A stretch of DNA of 64,000 bases from Bacteroidaceae bacterium. Lineage in GTDB: Bacteria > Bacteroidota > Bacteroidia > Bacteroidales > Bacteroidaceae. The position numbers and the translations under genes were made by a program. The stretch's first letter is position 1, and the number at the start of each line of letters is the position of its first letter. Below, piece by piece: positions 26,454 through 34,199 of the stretch. The notes under the pieces were generated by a model, which worked only from the letters and a program-made list of their open reading frames with translations, was not told the DNA's origin and did not search any database. The DNA lies in NCBI GenBank assembly GCA_024401305.1, contig JAKSLI010000002.1, positions 39,448 to 103,447 on the forward strand. Reading direction: 5' to 3'.

Positions 26454-26690
26454 TTTTTTATATGGCTATAATAGCGTGGAGGTTACACACAAACAGTTGC
26501 GCTGGTTCTGGACAAACCTTACTCTTATTTATGCAATAGACCTCCACGCTGTGAATTGATAATTTCGGTTCACAACGGGACGTCAATGCATCGTTTCTTG
26601 AGTAATTACTTTTGATTGTCCAGATCAGCGCAACAAGAAAGATGACTTACTATCAGTCGGTTAGTATGTTAAATAGTTCTTTTGTCGTTA
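26454..26690 (-). ncRNA. Highly structured intergenic RNA candidate between the XRE regulator and the helicase
   Basis: Several inverted repeats interlock. AGCGTGGAGGT at 26473-26483 pairs with ACCTCCACGCT at 26540-26550. GTTGCGCTGGTTCTGGACAA at 26496-26515 pairs with TTGTCCAGATCAGCGCAAC at 26616-26634. CATCGTTTCTTG at 26589-26600 pairs with CAAGAAAGATG at 26634-26644. The first two pairings cross, which gives a pseudoknot topology. No coding frame is convincing. The strand is assumed from the flanking genes. Confidence 0.45.
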
Positions 26691-27188
26691 TTAATTTTCA
26701 ATGTCATAAAGGACAATAGGAGTCATCTCACCTGCGTATGGCAAGGCTCTTATCGTGTTGTAGTCAATGAATTCCATTGCCTCTTCTGCATCCATGTTTT
26801 CTGCTGTCATGAGATGCTCAACCATTTTGTCATACGAATAAATCAGGCGACCTTCTTCGCTTATGCCTACGATGGCTGAAAGATAATCCGGTGATTCAAG
26901 GACAACAGTGTCTTCATGGTCGTTCTCGCACAGCCATTCTTTCAGCGAATCAATAGTCAATGCGTCTTTCCCGACATTCTCGGCATAGCGTAAAAGCTCA
27001 CTGACGTCTATTCCGAGTCGTGAAGCTATTCGCTCGATAATGTCAAGGGAAATGTTTCGCTTTCCATTTTCCACATCGCTCATGTAGCGTCTGTCAATGT
27101 CAGCTTCAAGTGCCAGTCGTTCCTGAGAAAGTCCTTGTAACTTTCTTAGTTGTAAAATGGCAATGCCTAAGTTGATTTGTAAAGACAT
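26691..27188 (-). CDS. XRE-family regulator fused to a second conserved domain
   Basis: A 165-residue protein. The helix-turn-helix (about 8-65) reads AILQLRKLQGLSQERLALEA, YMSDVENGKRN, SRLGIDVSELL. The C-terminal 80 residues (about 85-165) form a separate acidic domain with VVLESPDYLSAIVGISEEGR, YSYDKMVEHLM and DYNTIRALPYAG. I recall very similar text as stand-alone small proteins in Firmicutes, so this looks like a domain fusion. It probably controls the nuclease/helicase operon or its own gene. Its promoter is visible at 27215. Confidence 0.75.
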   Translation of the reverse strand: MSLQINLGIAILQLRKLQGLSQERLALEADIDRRYMSDVENGKRNISLDIIERIASRLGIDVSELLRYAENVGKDALTIDSLKEWLCENDHEDTVVLESPDYLSAIVGISEEGRLIYSYDKMVEHLMTAENMDAEEAMEFIDYNTIRALPYAGEMTPIVLYDIEN

Positions 27189-27214
27189 AAGGAATCATTG
27201 TAGATTGATGGCTG

Positions 27215-27245
27215 CAAAATTAACATGTTTCCGACAATTGTGCAA
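27215..27245 (-). promoter_or_regulatory. Promoter of the XRE-fusion gene
   Basis: On the minus strand TTG, a 20-bp spacer and TAATTTTG (27215-27222). The spacer contains ACAATTGT, a perfect 8-bp palindrome that could be an operator. Confidence 0.55.
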
Positions 27246-27320
27246 CGGTCAATAGTGCACATTTGCAGTGACGGAAACGTAAAACAGAGAGAAAACAGCG
27301 AAAATAATCCGAAATAAGAC

Positions 27321-27493
27321 TAATTTAAGATTTAAAGTGTTTTTTAGGGATATATTTCTTCGGAAACAAAAAAAACTCCCTCAGCGTGGGACTGAGAGAG
27401 TTGGTATCTCGGAAATATCTATAACTATCTTTCGCTATCCTTTGTATTTCTCAACGGGCAAACAATCTATTCAAGGATTACCTCCCAGAAGCC
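27321..27493. repeat. About 173-bp direct repeat, copy 1, spanning terminator and 3' end of an AlbA-type gene
   Basis: Starts TAATTTAAGATTTAAAGTGT and ends in the last codons of the gene at 27467 (encoding GFWEVILE). Copy 2 is at 29161-29334, and a partial copy 3 at 30964-31050. Confidence 0.85.
27366..27402 (-). terminator. Terminator of the first AlbA/Schlafen-type gene
   Basis: AACTCTCTCAGTCCCACGCT folds with GAGGGAGTT and is followed by a long T-run on the minus strand. It is part of the direct repeat. Confidence 0.85.
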
Positions 27494-29002
27494 GGACTTG
27501 TCGGAACCCACTCTGCGGATGAGTTTATCGCGCATTACCTCAAGGTTGTTCTTTACCGCAGTACTACTGATGCCTATGGCCTGAGCCATTTCTATTGTAG
27601 TTATTGTCGGGTTTTCGAGAATCATTCGGAGAATCTCAAGACGATTTACAGTCAAGTTTACAGTCAACTTTTCTGCTCTTACAGTCAACTTTTTGAGTTT
27701 AACAACCAACTTTTCGTCGTTATTACCAACCTTTACAGTCAACTTTTTGCCATTTACGACCAACTTTACAGTCAAGTCTTCCTCATTTACAATTAACTTT
27801 TGGTCATTTATTACCAACCCGGAGTCATTCACAGCCAACCCATCAGCGGCTTTTTCTGTTCTCCATACAACAGCCTTGAATTGTCCACCCACACATTCAA
27901 AGTCAATCTTTACGTTTTCTTTCAACGCGCGACGGATGCCACTGCCTAGACCTCTGTATATCATCGTCTTTGCACAGAAATCTGCCAACAGGGGATTGCG
28001 TTGTTTGGATATGCCCATCAGCATCTCGTCTATGGTTAGACCTCCGTACAATCCTCCTGGGTTTATGATTTCTACTCGATTGTCAAAAACGAGGATTCTA
28101 ATGTATGCTGGTACCAGAAGGTCTATATGCACAAGGGCGTTTTGCAATAGTTCCTCTAATACAACCTCTGGTATTTCCAGTATGCCTGGTCGGTTGAAGT
28201 TCTGTCCATTCTGAAGGTGATGTAGGTTTGCTTTGAGAAATGACATTCCATCACGAAACATCTGTGGTATAGTACCAGTAATGTCGCGACTGTCTCTGTA
28301 TTCGCTACCGCTAATCTCATTACCAACGAAGCTTACTGCTTTTATCACGAATGTATGTTCGTATTGTTGAGGCTTCTGACCAAAGAACAGAAGTCCTGCA
28401 CGAGTAACGTTTTCATTGTCACCAAGTATGCTTAGGCTTTGCAGGAGACTTGCAACAGGTTTGCCGAAACTTTCTTTTGACTGACCATACTGACGCTCAA
28501 AAAAGTCATTGATATATGCCATTTCAAGGTCTTTGATGCTAGTGTTCGGGATAGTTTCATTGTCTGCTTTGTAAGCACCTACTCCTTGGAATAGCGACAA
28601 GATCTCGGCATTGTCTGTTATTCTTCGCTTATCCTGTCCTTGCTTTACCCAGATAGAGCCATCATTGGTTTTATATGGTTTTCCCTTACCCTCTTTAATT
28701 TGGCAAACGAGGAAACGCTTTTCTTCTACTTTTACGACTTCCGTCTCGATGTAGATGGCTGGTTTCACTTGCTCGTTAGCCGTATTACCAAGTTCCAAAC
28801 CTGTGTCTTGCAGTTGCTTGAATGTAAGACCAAGCATCTCACCTGTCTTGTCCTGCACACCGAAAAGGATGACTCCACCATGTGTATTGGCGAAAGCCAC
28901 CATCTCTTGGGCTATCTTGGTCTGAGTGGTGAAACACTCTTTATATTGTACTGTAGTTGTCTCACCGCATTTGCAGAGTTCAACAAATTCGTCGCTTGTC
29001 AT
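27467..29002 (-). CDS. AlbA_2/Schlafen-type putative transcriptional regulator or ATP-binding protein, paralogue 1
   Basis: A 511-residue protein. The N-terminal AlbA_2 (Schlafen-core-like) domain, about 10-130, has ETTTVQYKECFTTQTKIAQE, FANTHGGVILFGVQD and VKQGQDKRRI. The middle domain (about 180-380) has QNALVHIDLLVPAYIRILVF and GLYGGLTIDEML, as in RecG-like ATP-binding regulators. A repeat linker of LTV-N/K units follows (about 385-455), then a winged helix (ITTIEMAQAIGISSTAVKNN) ending SGFWEVILE. The AlbA_2 proteins of bacteria are linked to regulation and to anti-phage Schlafen nucleases, and which applies here is unknown. It has its own promoter (29147-29154). Confidence 0.75.
   Translation of the reverse strand: MTSDEFVELCKCGETTTVQYKECFTTQTKIAQEMVAFANTHGGVILFGVQDKTGEMLGLTFKQLQDTGLELGNTANEQVKPAIYIETEVVKVEEKRFLVCQIKEGKGKPYKTNDGSIWVKQGQDKRRITDNAEILSLFQGVGAYKADNETIPNTSIKDLEMAYINDFFERQYGQSKESFGKPVASLLQSLSILGDNENVTRAGLLFFGQKPQQYEHTFVIKAVSFVGNEISGSEYRDSRDITGTIPQMFRDGMSFLKANLHHLQNGQNFNRPGILEIPEVVLEELLQNALVHIDLLVPAYIRILVFDNRVEIINPGGLYGGLTIDEMLMGISKQRNPLLADFCAKTMIYRGLGSGIRRALKENVKIDFECVGGQFKAVVWRTEKAADGLAVNDSGLVINDQKLIVNEEDLTVKLVVNGKKLTVKVGNNDEKLVVKLKKLTVRAEKLTVNLTVNRLEILRMILENPTITTIEMAQAIGISSTAVKNNLEVMRDKLIRRVGSDKSGFWEVILE
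27640..27840. repeat. In-frame variable minisatellite coding for a LTV-N/K repeat linker
   Basis: Irregular units related to ACAGTCAACTTTTT recur roughly every 20-30 bp and code for KLTVK, KLVVK, KLTVR, LTVN in frame. The unit spacing varies, so length changes by slippage are likely. Confidence 0.75.
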
Positions 29003-29039
29003 TTATTACGGTTTATTTTCAAAAGACCTATTTTTACAA

Positions 29040-29120
29040 CGAGGACGTCGATGCATCATCTTCCATGTGTTCTTGAACGGCGAAGAATGATGTCTTACTC
29101 TCAGTCGAGTGTGCTACCTA
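29040..29120 (-). promoter_or_regulatory. Structured leader of paralogue 1, shared with the 26.6 kb region
   Basis: On the minus strand CGACTGAGAGTAAGACATC, a hairpin (CATCATTCTTC with GAAGATGATG) and GCATCGACGTCC. Nearly the same order of blocks (CGACTGATAGTAAGTCATC ... GATGCATTGACGTCC) occurs at 26579-26660. Confidence 0.5.
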
Positions 29121-29146
29121 TAGGGGTAGCTGCCTTGTATTGGGTG

Positions 29147-29154
29147 CAAAGTTA
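29147..29154 (-). promoter_or_regulatory. -7 box of paralogue 1
   Basis: TAACTTTG on the minus strand, followed by CACCCAATAC. The same box in the same context stands before paralogue 2 at 30951-30958. Confidence 0.65.
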
Positions 29155-29160
29155 ATAATA

Positions 29161-29334
29161 AATTTAAGATTTAAAGTGTTTTTATGGAATATATTTCTGC
29201 GGAACATAAAAAAACTCCCTCAGCGTGGGACTGAGAGAGTTGGTATCTCGGAAATATCTATAACTATCTTTCGCTATCCTTTTGTATTTCTCTAACGGAC
29301 AAACAATCTATTCAAGGATTACCTCCCAGAAGCC
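29161..29334. repeat. About 173-bp direct repeat, copy 2
   Basis: Nearly identical to 27321-27493, including the terminator hairpin and the last codons of the gene at 29308. Together with the shared promoter text this marks a duplicated gene module. Confidence 0.85.
29207..29240 (-). terminator. Terminator of paralogue 2
   Basis: ACTCTCTCAGTCCCACGCTG with AGGGAGT and TTTTTTTATG on the minus strand. Same hairpin as 27366-27402. Confidence 0.85.
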
Positions 29335-30834
29335 TCCTTTGTCAGGCCCTACTCGGTTGAGGTATTTGCCTCGAAGAGTTCCGATATTTCTGGCTATTGT
29401 TCGTGAGGTAACATTAAGTGCTTTTGCCAAATCTGCTTGACTGACATATGGATTCTCCAGCATCAATTGTAGGAGCTTGATGTGGGTATCTGTCATAGAA
29501 AAACCGTCATTTTTTGCTTTTTCTATGACATTTTCTATGACATTAGGGACGTTTTCTATGACATCAGACACCTTTTCAGACACCCTATCTGCGTTTTCAG
29601 ACACCTTTTCTGTCAATTTTTCGTTGTTTTCTATGACATCTGGCGTATTTTCTATCAACTTGCCGGTGCTTTTGTTGACAGTAATCTTCAGTATGAAGGC
29701 GTCGAGATGAAGCTTTGGCTCAGAAGTATGGTTGACATTGAGTTCGCGATAGATACGATCCATACCCTCACCAAACTCCTTGACATACTTGTATGCCTTG
29801 AGGTATTGGGCTATCTTTGGATTACGAGAGAAATGAGTATGGCGGATGTTGTCAGGACGAACAAGTCCTGGTAGGTCGCCTGGAGTTTCAAAGACAAGGC
29901 GATCGTCAAACATCTTGATCTGTATCTCGGTTCCCTTGATGTTGTAAGCTCTGTGGCAAACGCTATTGACCACCAACTCTTGTATGACAAACTGGGGGTA
30001 GTCACGGTCAGTGCGGAACAAGCCATCATTACCAAGGTAAGAATGTTCGCGGACTTGTGTTTCAAGGAAACTGACGGTTTGGCGAATCTGACTGAGTATG
30101 GTTCCCTCGAAAGTCACGTCTTTTATGACATTCATCTCTGTACCGACTTTCTCATCAGTTCCTTCATAGCGTATGAAACGTGTTCGAGCGCGTGGAAAGA
30201 AGCGTTGTGGATTTTTTCCGAAAAGAAGAATACAAGCGGTGCTTATCTTTTGCTTGCCCTCAACTTCTGTTACAAAATCGTTGTTTTCGCAGAGGTATTC
30301 CATAGCAGTCTTGGTGTAACCAATAACGTGCAAATAGTCATTTACAAGTGACATGTCAACATCGTTGATGGTGGCACCATATACCTCTTTGTCTTCATAG
30401 TATCGTTCGCCTTTGTCATACATTAGCTGCAGGCGTTCCTCAAAGGTCAGTTTCTTGCTTTTATCACCAATGCGCATGAAACATTCATCTGCTTGGTTAG
30501 TATGCAACTGTCCGCTGGCAGGAATGTGCATGAGTAGGATGCGATTGTCATTCCCCTCACAATCCTTGCATGGAATATACTCACATCGTATTCGCACAGA
30601 AGGATTGCAAAAGTCAAAAGGTACACTTAGCAGGTCGTTGAGTCGTTTCTCGTTTCCGTCAACACCTTCTATTCGGCGTGTTTTGTCGGACACACCAATT
30701 GCAAGTGTGCCTCCATCTGCATTAGCCATCGCCACAATGGGAACAGCCAACGCCTTTGGTTCTATCTGGACACTCTTACAGTCGAACGTTTGTCCTTCTT
30801 TCCGTGTTATTATGTCTTCTACTGTTAACGCCAT
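29308..30834 (-). CDS. AlbA_2/Schlafen-type putative transcriptional regulator or ATP-binding protein, paralogue 2
   Basis: A 508-residue protein from the ATG at 30834, giving MALTVEDIITRKEGQTFDCK. The frame is open further upstream, but that part runs through the leader. AlbA_2 domain: TFDCKSVQIEPKALAVPIVA, MANADGGTLAIGVSDKTRRI. ATP-binding-like middle: VVNSVCHRAYNIKGTEIQIK, FETPGDLPGLV. The linker at about 410-455 is made of DVIENVPNVIENVIEK-like units, different from those of paralogue 1. The C-terminal winged helix (VSQADLAKALNVTSRTIARN) ends GGFWEVILE, as in paralogue 1. It probably arose by tandem duplication. Confidence 0.75.
   Translation of the reverse strand: MALTVEDIITRKEGQTFDCKSVQIEPKALAVPIVAMANADGGTLAIGVSDKTRRIEGVDGNEKRLNDLLSVPFDFCNPSVRIRCEYIPCKDCEGNDNRILLMHIPASGQLHTNQADECFMRIGDKSKKLTFEERLQLMYDKGERYYEDKEVYGATINDVDMSLVNDYLHVIGYTKTAMEYLCENNDFVTEVEGKQKISTACILLFGKNPQRFFPRARTRFIRYEGTDEKVGTEMNVIKDVTFEGTILSQIRQTVSFLETQVREHSYLGNDGLFRTDRDYPQFVIQELVVNSVCHRAYNIKGTEIQIKMFDDRLVFETPGDLPGLVRPDNIRHTHFSRNPKIAQYLKAYKYVKEFGEGMDRIYRELNVNHTSEPKLHLDAFILKITVNKSTGKLIENTPDVIENNEKLTEKVSENADRVSEKVSDVIENVPNVIENVIEKAKNDGFSMTDTHIKLLQLMLENPYVSQADLAKALNVTSRTIARNIGTLRGKYLNRVGPDKGGFWEVILE
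29515..29660. repeat. In-frame minisatellite of TTTTCTATGACAT units
   Basis: TTTTCTATGACAT and TTTTCAGACACC units alternate and code for the VIEN/VSEK linker of paralogue 2. It occupies the same place as the unrelated LTV repeat of paralogue 1. Confidence 0.75.
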
Positions 30835-30950
30835 GATGAGCATCGGGCTTTGTCTTATATATAACGGGCGAATCGCCGTTTTATTGTTTTTGTTTGTTCT
30901 TTCCTTAAGTCGCTTGATGGGGCGACAGTACATTCTTCAAGTATTGGGTG

Positions 30951-30958
30951 CAAAGTTA
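30951..30958 (-). promoter_or_regulatory. -7 box of paralogue 2
   Basis: TAACTTTG on the minus strand in the same context as 29147-29154. The leader to 30834 holds GTCGC...GCGAC and CGGCGATTCGCCCG hairpins. Confidence 0.65.
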
Positions 30959-30963
30959 ATAAT

Positions 30964-31050
30964 AAATTTAAGATTTAAAGTGTTTTTATGGAATATATTT
31001 CTTCGGAACATAAAAAAACTCCCTCAGCCGTGGGACTGAGAGACCGAGTT
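30964..31050. repeat. Partial third copy of the island direct repeat, with terminator remnant
   Basis: AATTTAAGATTTAAAGTGT through CTCCCTCAGCCGTGGGACTG. It diverges after that and is no longer attached to a coding end. It suggests a third gene module was lost here. Confidence 0.8.
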
Positions 31051-31108
31051 GATGAGTAAGATAAAACCACATATGAGATTCTCGTATCTGGTTTTAACTA
31101 CAAGACTG

Positions 31109-31138
31109 AGAGAACGAACAAACAAACGAACGAACAAA
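31109..31138. repeat. GAAC/AAAC tetranucleotide repeat (right side of the accessory island)
   Basis: GAACGAACAAACAAACGAAC plus CGAACAAA. Almost identical to 23340-23367. The 30835-31295 gap otherwise holds the module promoter, the repeat remnant and the ABC promoter. Confidence 0.8.
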
Positions 31139-31230
31139 AACACTAACCACAACTAAAGGTGGGGTACATAAGAATTTTGAATAATTGTTAAAAAGAACAA
31201 AGAGTTTGCGCGAAGAACGAAAACATTTAT

Positions 31231-31238
31231 TATCTTTG
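31231..31238 (+). promoter_or_regulatory. -7 box of the ABC exporter operon
   Basis: TATCTTTG, with TTTG at 31205-31208. Small hairpins (GCGAAAAATTCGC, CGCTCTGCGAGCG) follow in the leader. Confidence 0.6.
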
Positions 31239-31295
31239 CAGCGAAAAATTCGCTCTGCGAGCGAGGCTATAGGTTTATAATATAATTTGAACATA

Positions 31296-32042
31296 ATGGA
31301 CAATTTCCTTACAGCAACGCATATCCACAAGAGTTTCGGCACGCATAAGGTGCTGGACGATGTGAGCATCGAGGTGCCTCGCGGCAAGGTGTTCGGACTT
31401 CTTGGTCCTAATGGTGCGGGCAAATCGACGCTTATAAGAATACTAAACCACATATCGCTCCCGGACAGTGGCGAGGTGATCTTCGACGGTCATCCGCTCA
31501 GCGAGCAGGACATGCTCTCTATCGGTTATCTGCCTGAAGAGCGTGGCCTATACAAGAAGATGAAGGTTGGCGAACAGGCTATCTATCTCGCGCAACTCAA
31601 GGGTCTCTCAAGAAGTGAGGCTGAGAAAAGACTGAAGGTGTGGTTCGAGAAATTTGACATCATGCCTTGGTGGAACAAGAAGCTTGAAACGCTCTCGAAG
31701 GGTATGCAGCAGAAGGTGCAGTTCGTGACAACAGTGCTTCACGAGCCGCCACTGCTAATCTTCGATGAACCGTTCTCTGGCTTCGACCCTGTGAACGCGG
31801 AACTGCTCAAGAACGAGATTCTCCAGCTTCGCGACAAGGGTCACACCATTATCTTCTCAACGCACAACATGGCGTCGGTGGAAGAGGTGTGCGACAAGAT
31901 AGCGCTTGTGAACAACTCCCGCATCGTTCTCCAAGGCACTGTGGAGGAAATCCAGGAGCGATTCCAGGAGGAGAAGCGCATCATAACAAAGGAAGTATTC
32001 CCAACGATGAATGAGATATTCCTGAAGGTGGTAGGTAAATAG
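31296..32042 (+). CDS. ABC transporter ATP-binding protein, NatA-like
   Basis: A 248-residue ATPase. Walker A is GLLGPNGAGKSTLIR near residue 39, the Q-loop region is GYLPEERGLYKKM, the signature LSKGMQQKVQ (a variant of LSGGQ) lies near 131-140, Walker B is PPLLIFDEPFSGFDPVN and the H-loop is IIFSTHNM. The variant signature with the LPEERGLY motif is typical of NatA/YhaQ-type export ATPases. The ATG at 31296 is preferred to the in-frame TTG at 31287. The permease follows 11 bp later in the same operon. Substrate unknown; sodium export is the namesake activity. Confidence 0.9.
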   Translation: MDNFLTATHIHKSFGTHKVLDDVSIEVPRGKVFGLLGPNGAGKSTLIRILNHISLPDSGEVIFDGHPLSEQDMLSIGYLPEERGLYKKMKVGEQAIYLAQLKGLSRSEAEKRLKVWFEKFDIMPWWNKKLETLSKGMQQKVQFVTTVLHEPPLLIFDEPFSGFDPVNAELLKNEILQLRDKGHTIIFSTHNMASVEEVCDKIALVNNSRIVLQGTVEEIQERFQEEKRIITKEVFPTMNEIFLKVVGK

Positions 32043-32053
32043 TAAATGAAAAT

Positions 32054-33385
32054 ATGAATAAGGTTTGGATAATCATACAGCGTGAGTTCATTACGAAGGT
32101 GAAGAAGAAGTCGTTCATTCTTCTCACCCTGCTCATGCCTTTCATAATGGTCGCCATAGTAGCCATCCCTGCCTTGCTGGCAAGCGTGGACAGCGACGAG
32201 AGCTTTACCGTAGGTGTCGTTGACAAGACTGGTATGTATGCCAGTTCTTTCAAGAATACGGACAATGTGAGTTTCGTGACAATAAAGGACGATGCACCGA
32301 TAGACACCATAAGCAATGTACTCAAGACTGAGTCGTCTCCATACACTCAAATCCTCTATATTGCCGACACGCTGACGAATGCTGATGATGCTTCGGCGAT
32401 AATCTATTCTGTTGATGAAACTCCGAATGTTGTTGAGAGTGAGGTGAATAGCGTGCTTCGTGACAAGATTCGCACCGATCGCCTTAACTCGTTCAATCTG
32501 CCTAATGTGGAGGATATCGTGAAGGCTGCCGATGTGCATTTCAATGTAAAGACTTTGCGCAAGACTGACGAAGGCGACAAGGAATCGAGTGCTGAAATAG
32601 CGGCTGTAGTCGGATTGATGCTCTCGCTCTTCATCTACATCTTCATCATCTCTTATGGTTCGATGGTGATGAGCAGTGTCATGGAGGAAAAGACAAACCG
32701 CATCGTAGAGATCATTGTGTCTTCAGTGAAACCTTGGCAACTTATGGCTGGAAAGATAATCGGTTGCGGACTTGTAGGCTTGCTGCAGATGGCAATCTGG
32801 GGCACCATGATAGTGATTGTTTCCACCGTAGCCGGCACTGCTTACGGCATTACTGCAATGCCAGAGATTTCGGAAATGGCGGCTTCTGGTTCTGCAGAGC
32901 AGTTGGCACAGATGCAACAGATGGCAGACAATCCGGTGGCTGAACTGCTGCAGATAATCAACGGCATGAACTTCACAAGCATCTTCATCTTCTTCGTGCT
33001 TTATTTCATTGGCGGCTACCTGCTCTTCGCATCGCTCTTTGCAGCCTTCGGAGCAGCCGTAAACGAGATGCAGGATGCGGGTCAGTTCCAGATGCCTGTG
33101 ATGATGATCTTCGTGTTCGCTCTCTATGCTGCAATGTTCTCAATGGAGAATCCTAACGGTCCGCTTGCAGTGTGGTGCTCTTACATTCCACTGACATCGC
33201 CAATAGTGATGATGGTGCGTATGCCGTTCGATATTCCAATATGGAATGTGCTGATATCCATCGGAATACTCTACGCTACGGCTGTTGTGGTAATACTCCT
33301 CTCTGCGAAGATCTACAGAATAGGCATCTTGATGTACGGACAGAAACCTACAATGAAGGATCTCATAAAATGGCTGAGATATTAA
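32054..33385 (+). CDS. ABC-2 type permease, NatB/YhaP-like
   Basis: A 443-residue membrane protein. One N-terminal span (FILLTLLMPFIMVAIVAIPA) is followed by a periplasmic domain of about 150 residues and then five or six spans. The ABC-2 landmarks are SSVMEEKTNRIVEIIVSSVK and PWQLMAGKIIGCGLVGLLQM. It pairs with the ATPase directly upstream. The long MPEISEMAASGSAEQLAQMQ insert between spans is common in Bacteroidota homologues. Export of an ion, peptide or lipid is possible. Confidence 0.9.
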   Translation: MNKVWIIIQREFITKVKKKSFILLTLLMPFIMVAIVAIPALLASVDSDESFTVGVVDKTGMYASSFKNTDNVSFVTIKDDAPIDTISNVLKTESSPYTQILYIADTLTNADDASAIIYSVDETPNVVESEVNSVLRDKIRTDRLNSFNLPNVEDIVKAADVHFNVKTLRKTDEGDKESSAEIAAVVGLMLSLFIYIFIISYGSMVMSSVMEEKTNRIVEIIVSSVKPWQLMAGKIIGCGLVGLLQMAIWGTMIVIVSTVAGTAYGITAMPEISEMAASGSAEQLAQMQQMADNPVAELLQIINGMNFTSIFIFFVLYFIGGYLLFASLFAAFGAAVNEMQDAGQFQMPVMMIFVFALYAAMFSMENPNGPLAVWCSYIPLTSPIVMMVRMPFDIPIWNVLISIGILYATAVVVILLSAKIYRIGILMYGQKPTMKDLIKWLRY

Positions 33386-33386
33386 T

Positions 33387-33438
33387 AACACTAAACACTA
33401 AGCACTAAACGCTAAATCTAAACACTAACGCTAAACTC
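33387..33438. repeat. CTAAACACTAAGC simple repeat before a GTG start
   Basis: Five to six degenerate copies of ACTAAACACTAA-like units fill the spacer up to the next gene. The same words appear inverted at 40093-40130. Confidence 0.75.
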
Positions 33439-33444
33439 ATCACC

Positions 33445-34188
33445 GTGTTACATAAATCTATATTCATACTCTCGTTCGTGTTCTCTTGTGCGATTGGCTA
33501 CGCGCAGGAGGTTGGGCAGCCTGTGGTTGTGGATCAGGAGAATGTTATGCCTATTACCGTAGAGCATGAGATTGCACAGCCCGACATGGCGGCAGCTCTT
33601 GATGGTGACATGGCATTGCAAGACTCGCTGCATCTGCCTCTGCTGAATGCTCTCGGACAGATGCCTACGCTTGGCTATCGCGGCTACTATAACTATCTCC
33701 CTTTATATGGAGGTATGGGATGGGGCTTTTGGCAGCTTCATGAAGGTCTTAATGTGGGTCTCGGCGCGAGTGTATTCGCTGAATTTGGCAAGAACGCTCG
33801 TCGTGGAGCAGGCTTCTCACAGCAGCTTGCAGTACAGTATGCGCAACCATTGACCGACAAGCTTTCGCTAGCTGTGGGCGGTTATCTGACGAATGTAATC
33901 TGGCAGCACGACAGCTATCGCGATGCAGGACTTTCTGCAGTGCTTGGCTATCGCTTCAACGAGAAATGGGAGGCTTACGTTTATGGACAGAAATCGCTTA
34001 TGCACACAAACAATTACATGCCAATGTCGGTCTATGCCCTTGAGCAAATCGGCGATCGTGTAGGTGCGGCTGTGAAATACAATTTCTCTCCTTCTTTCAG
34101 TGTGCAGCTTGGCTTTGAGGAAACTGTCACACCAAACATCCCAAGAATGCCTGTGCCACCATCACCTCACGACAATCATAGGCGGTAG
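33445..34188 (+). CDS. Secreted outer-membrane beta-barrel-like protein
   Basis: A 247-residue protein with a GTG start and signal peptide LHKSIFILSFVFSCAIGYAQ. After a Pro/Asp-rich stretch (about 25-75), alternating polar/aromatic strands follow: GLGASVFAEFGKNARRG, LSLAVGGYLTNVIWQ, WEAYVYGQKSLM, FSVQLGFEETV. It ends with the tail MPVPPSPHDNHRR. A small 8-strand barrel is plausible. The function is unknown. It lies 59 bp after the ABC operon with a repeat between. No ATG is available near the signal peptide. Confidence 0.7.
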   Translation: MLHKSIFILSFVFSCAIGYAQEVGQPVVVDQENVMPITVEHEIAQPDMAAALDGDMALQDSLHLPLLNALGQMPTLGYRGYYNYLPLYGGMGWGFWQLHEGLNVGLGASVFAEFGKNARRGAGFSQQLAVQYAQPLTDKLSLAVGGYLTNVIWQHDSYRDAGLSAVLGYRFNEKWEAYVYGQKSLMHTNNYMPMSVYALEQIGDRVGAAVKYNFSPSFSVQLGFEETVTPNIPRMPVPPSPHDNHRR

Positions 34189-34199
34189 GTTGTGAGGGG

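Noticed and set aside
26454-26690. Retron ncRNA
   Set aside because: Inverted repeats are suggestive, but no reverse transcriptase gene is in the window.
31287-31295. TTG start of the ABC ATPase
   Set aside because: The ATG three codons later at 31296 is a normal start and loses no domain sequence.
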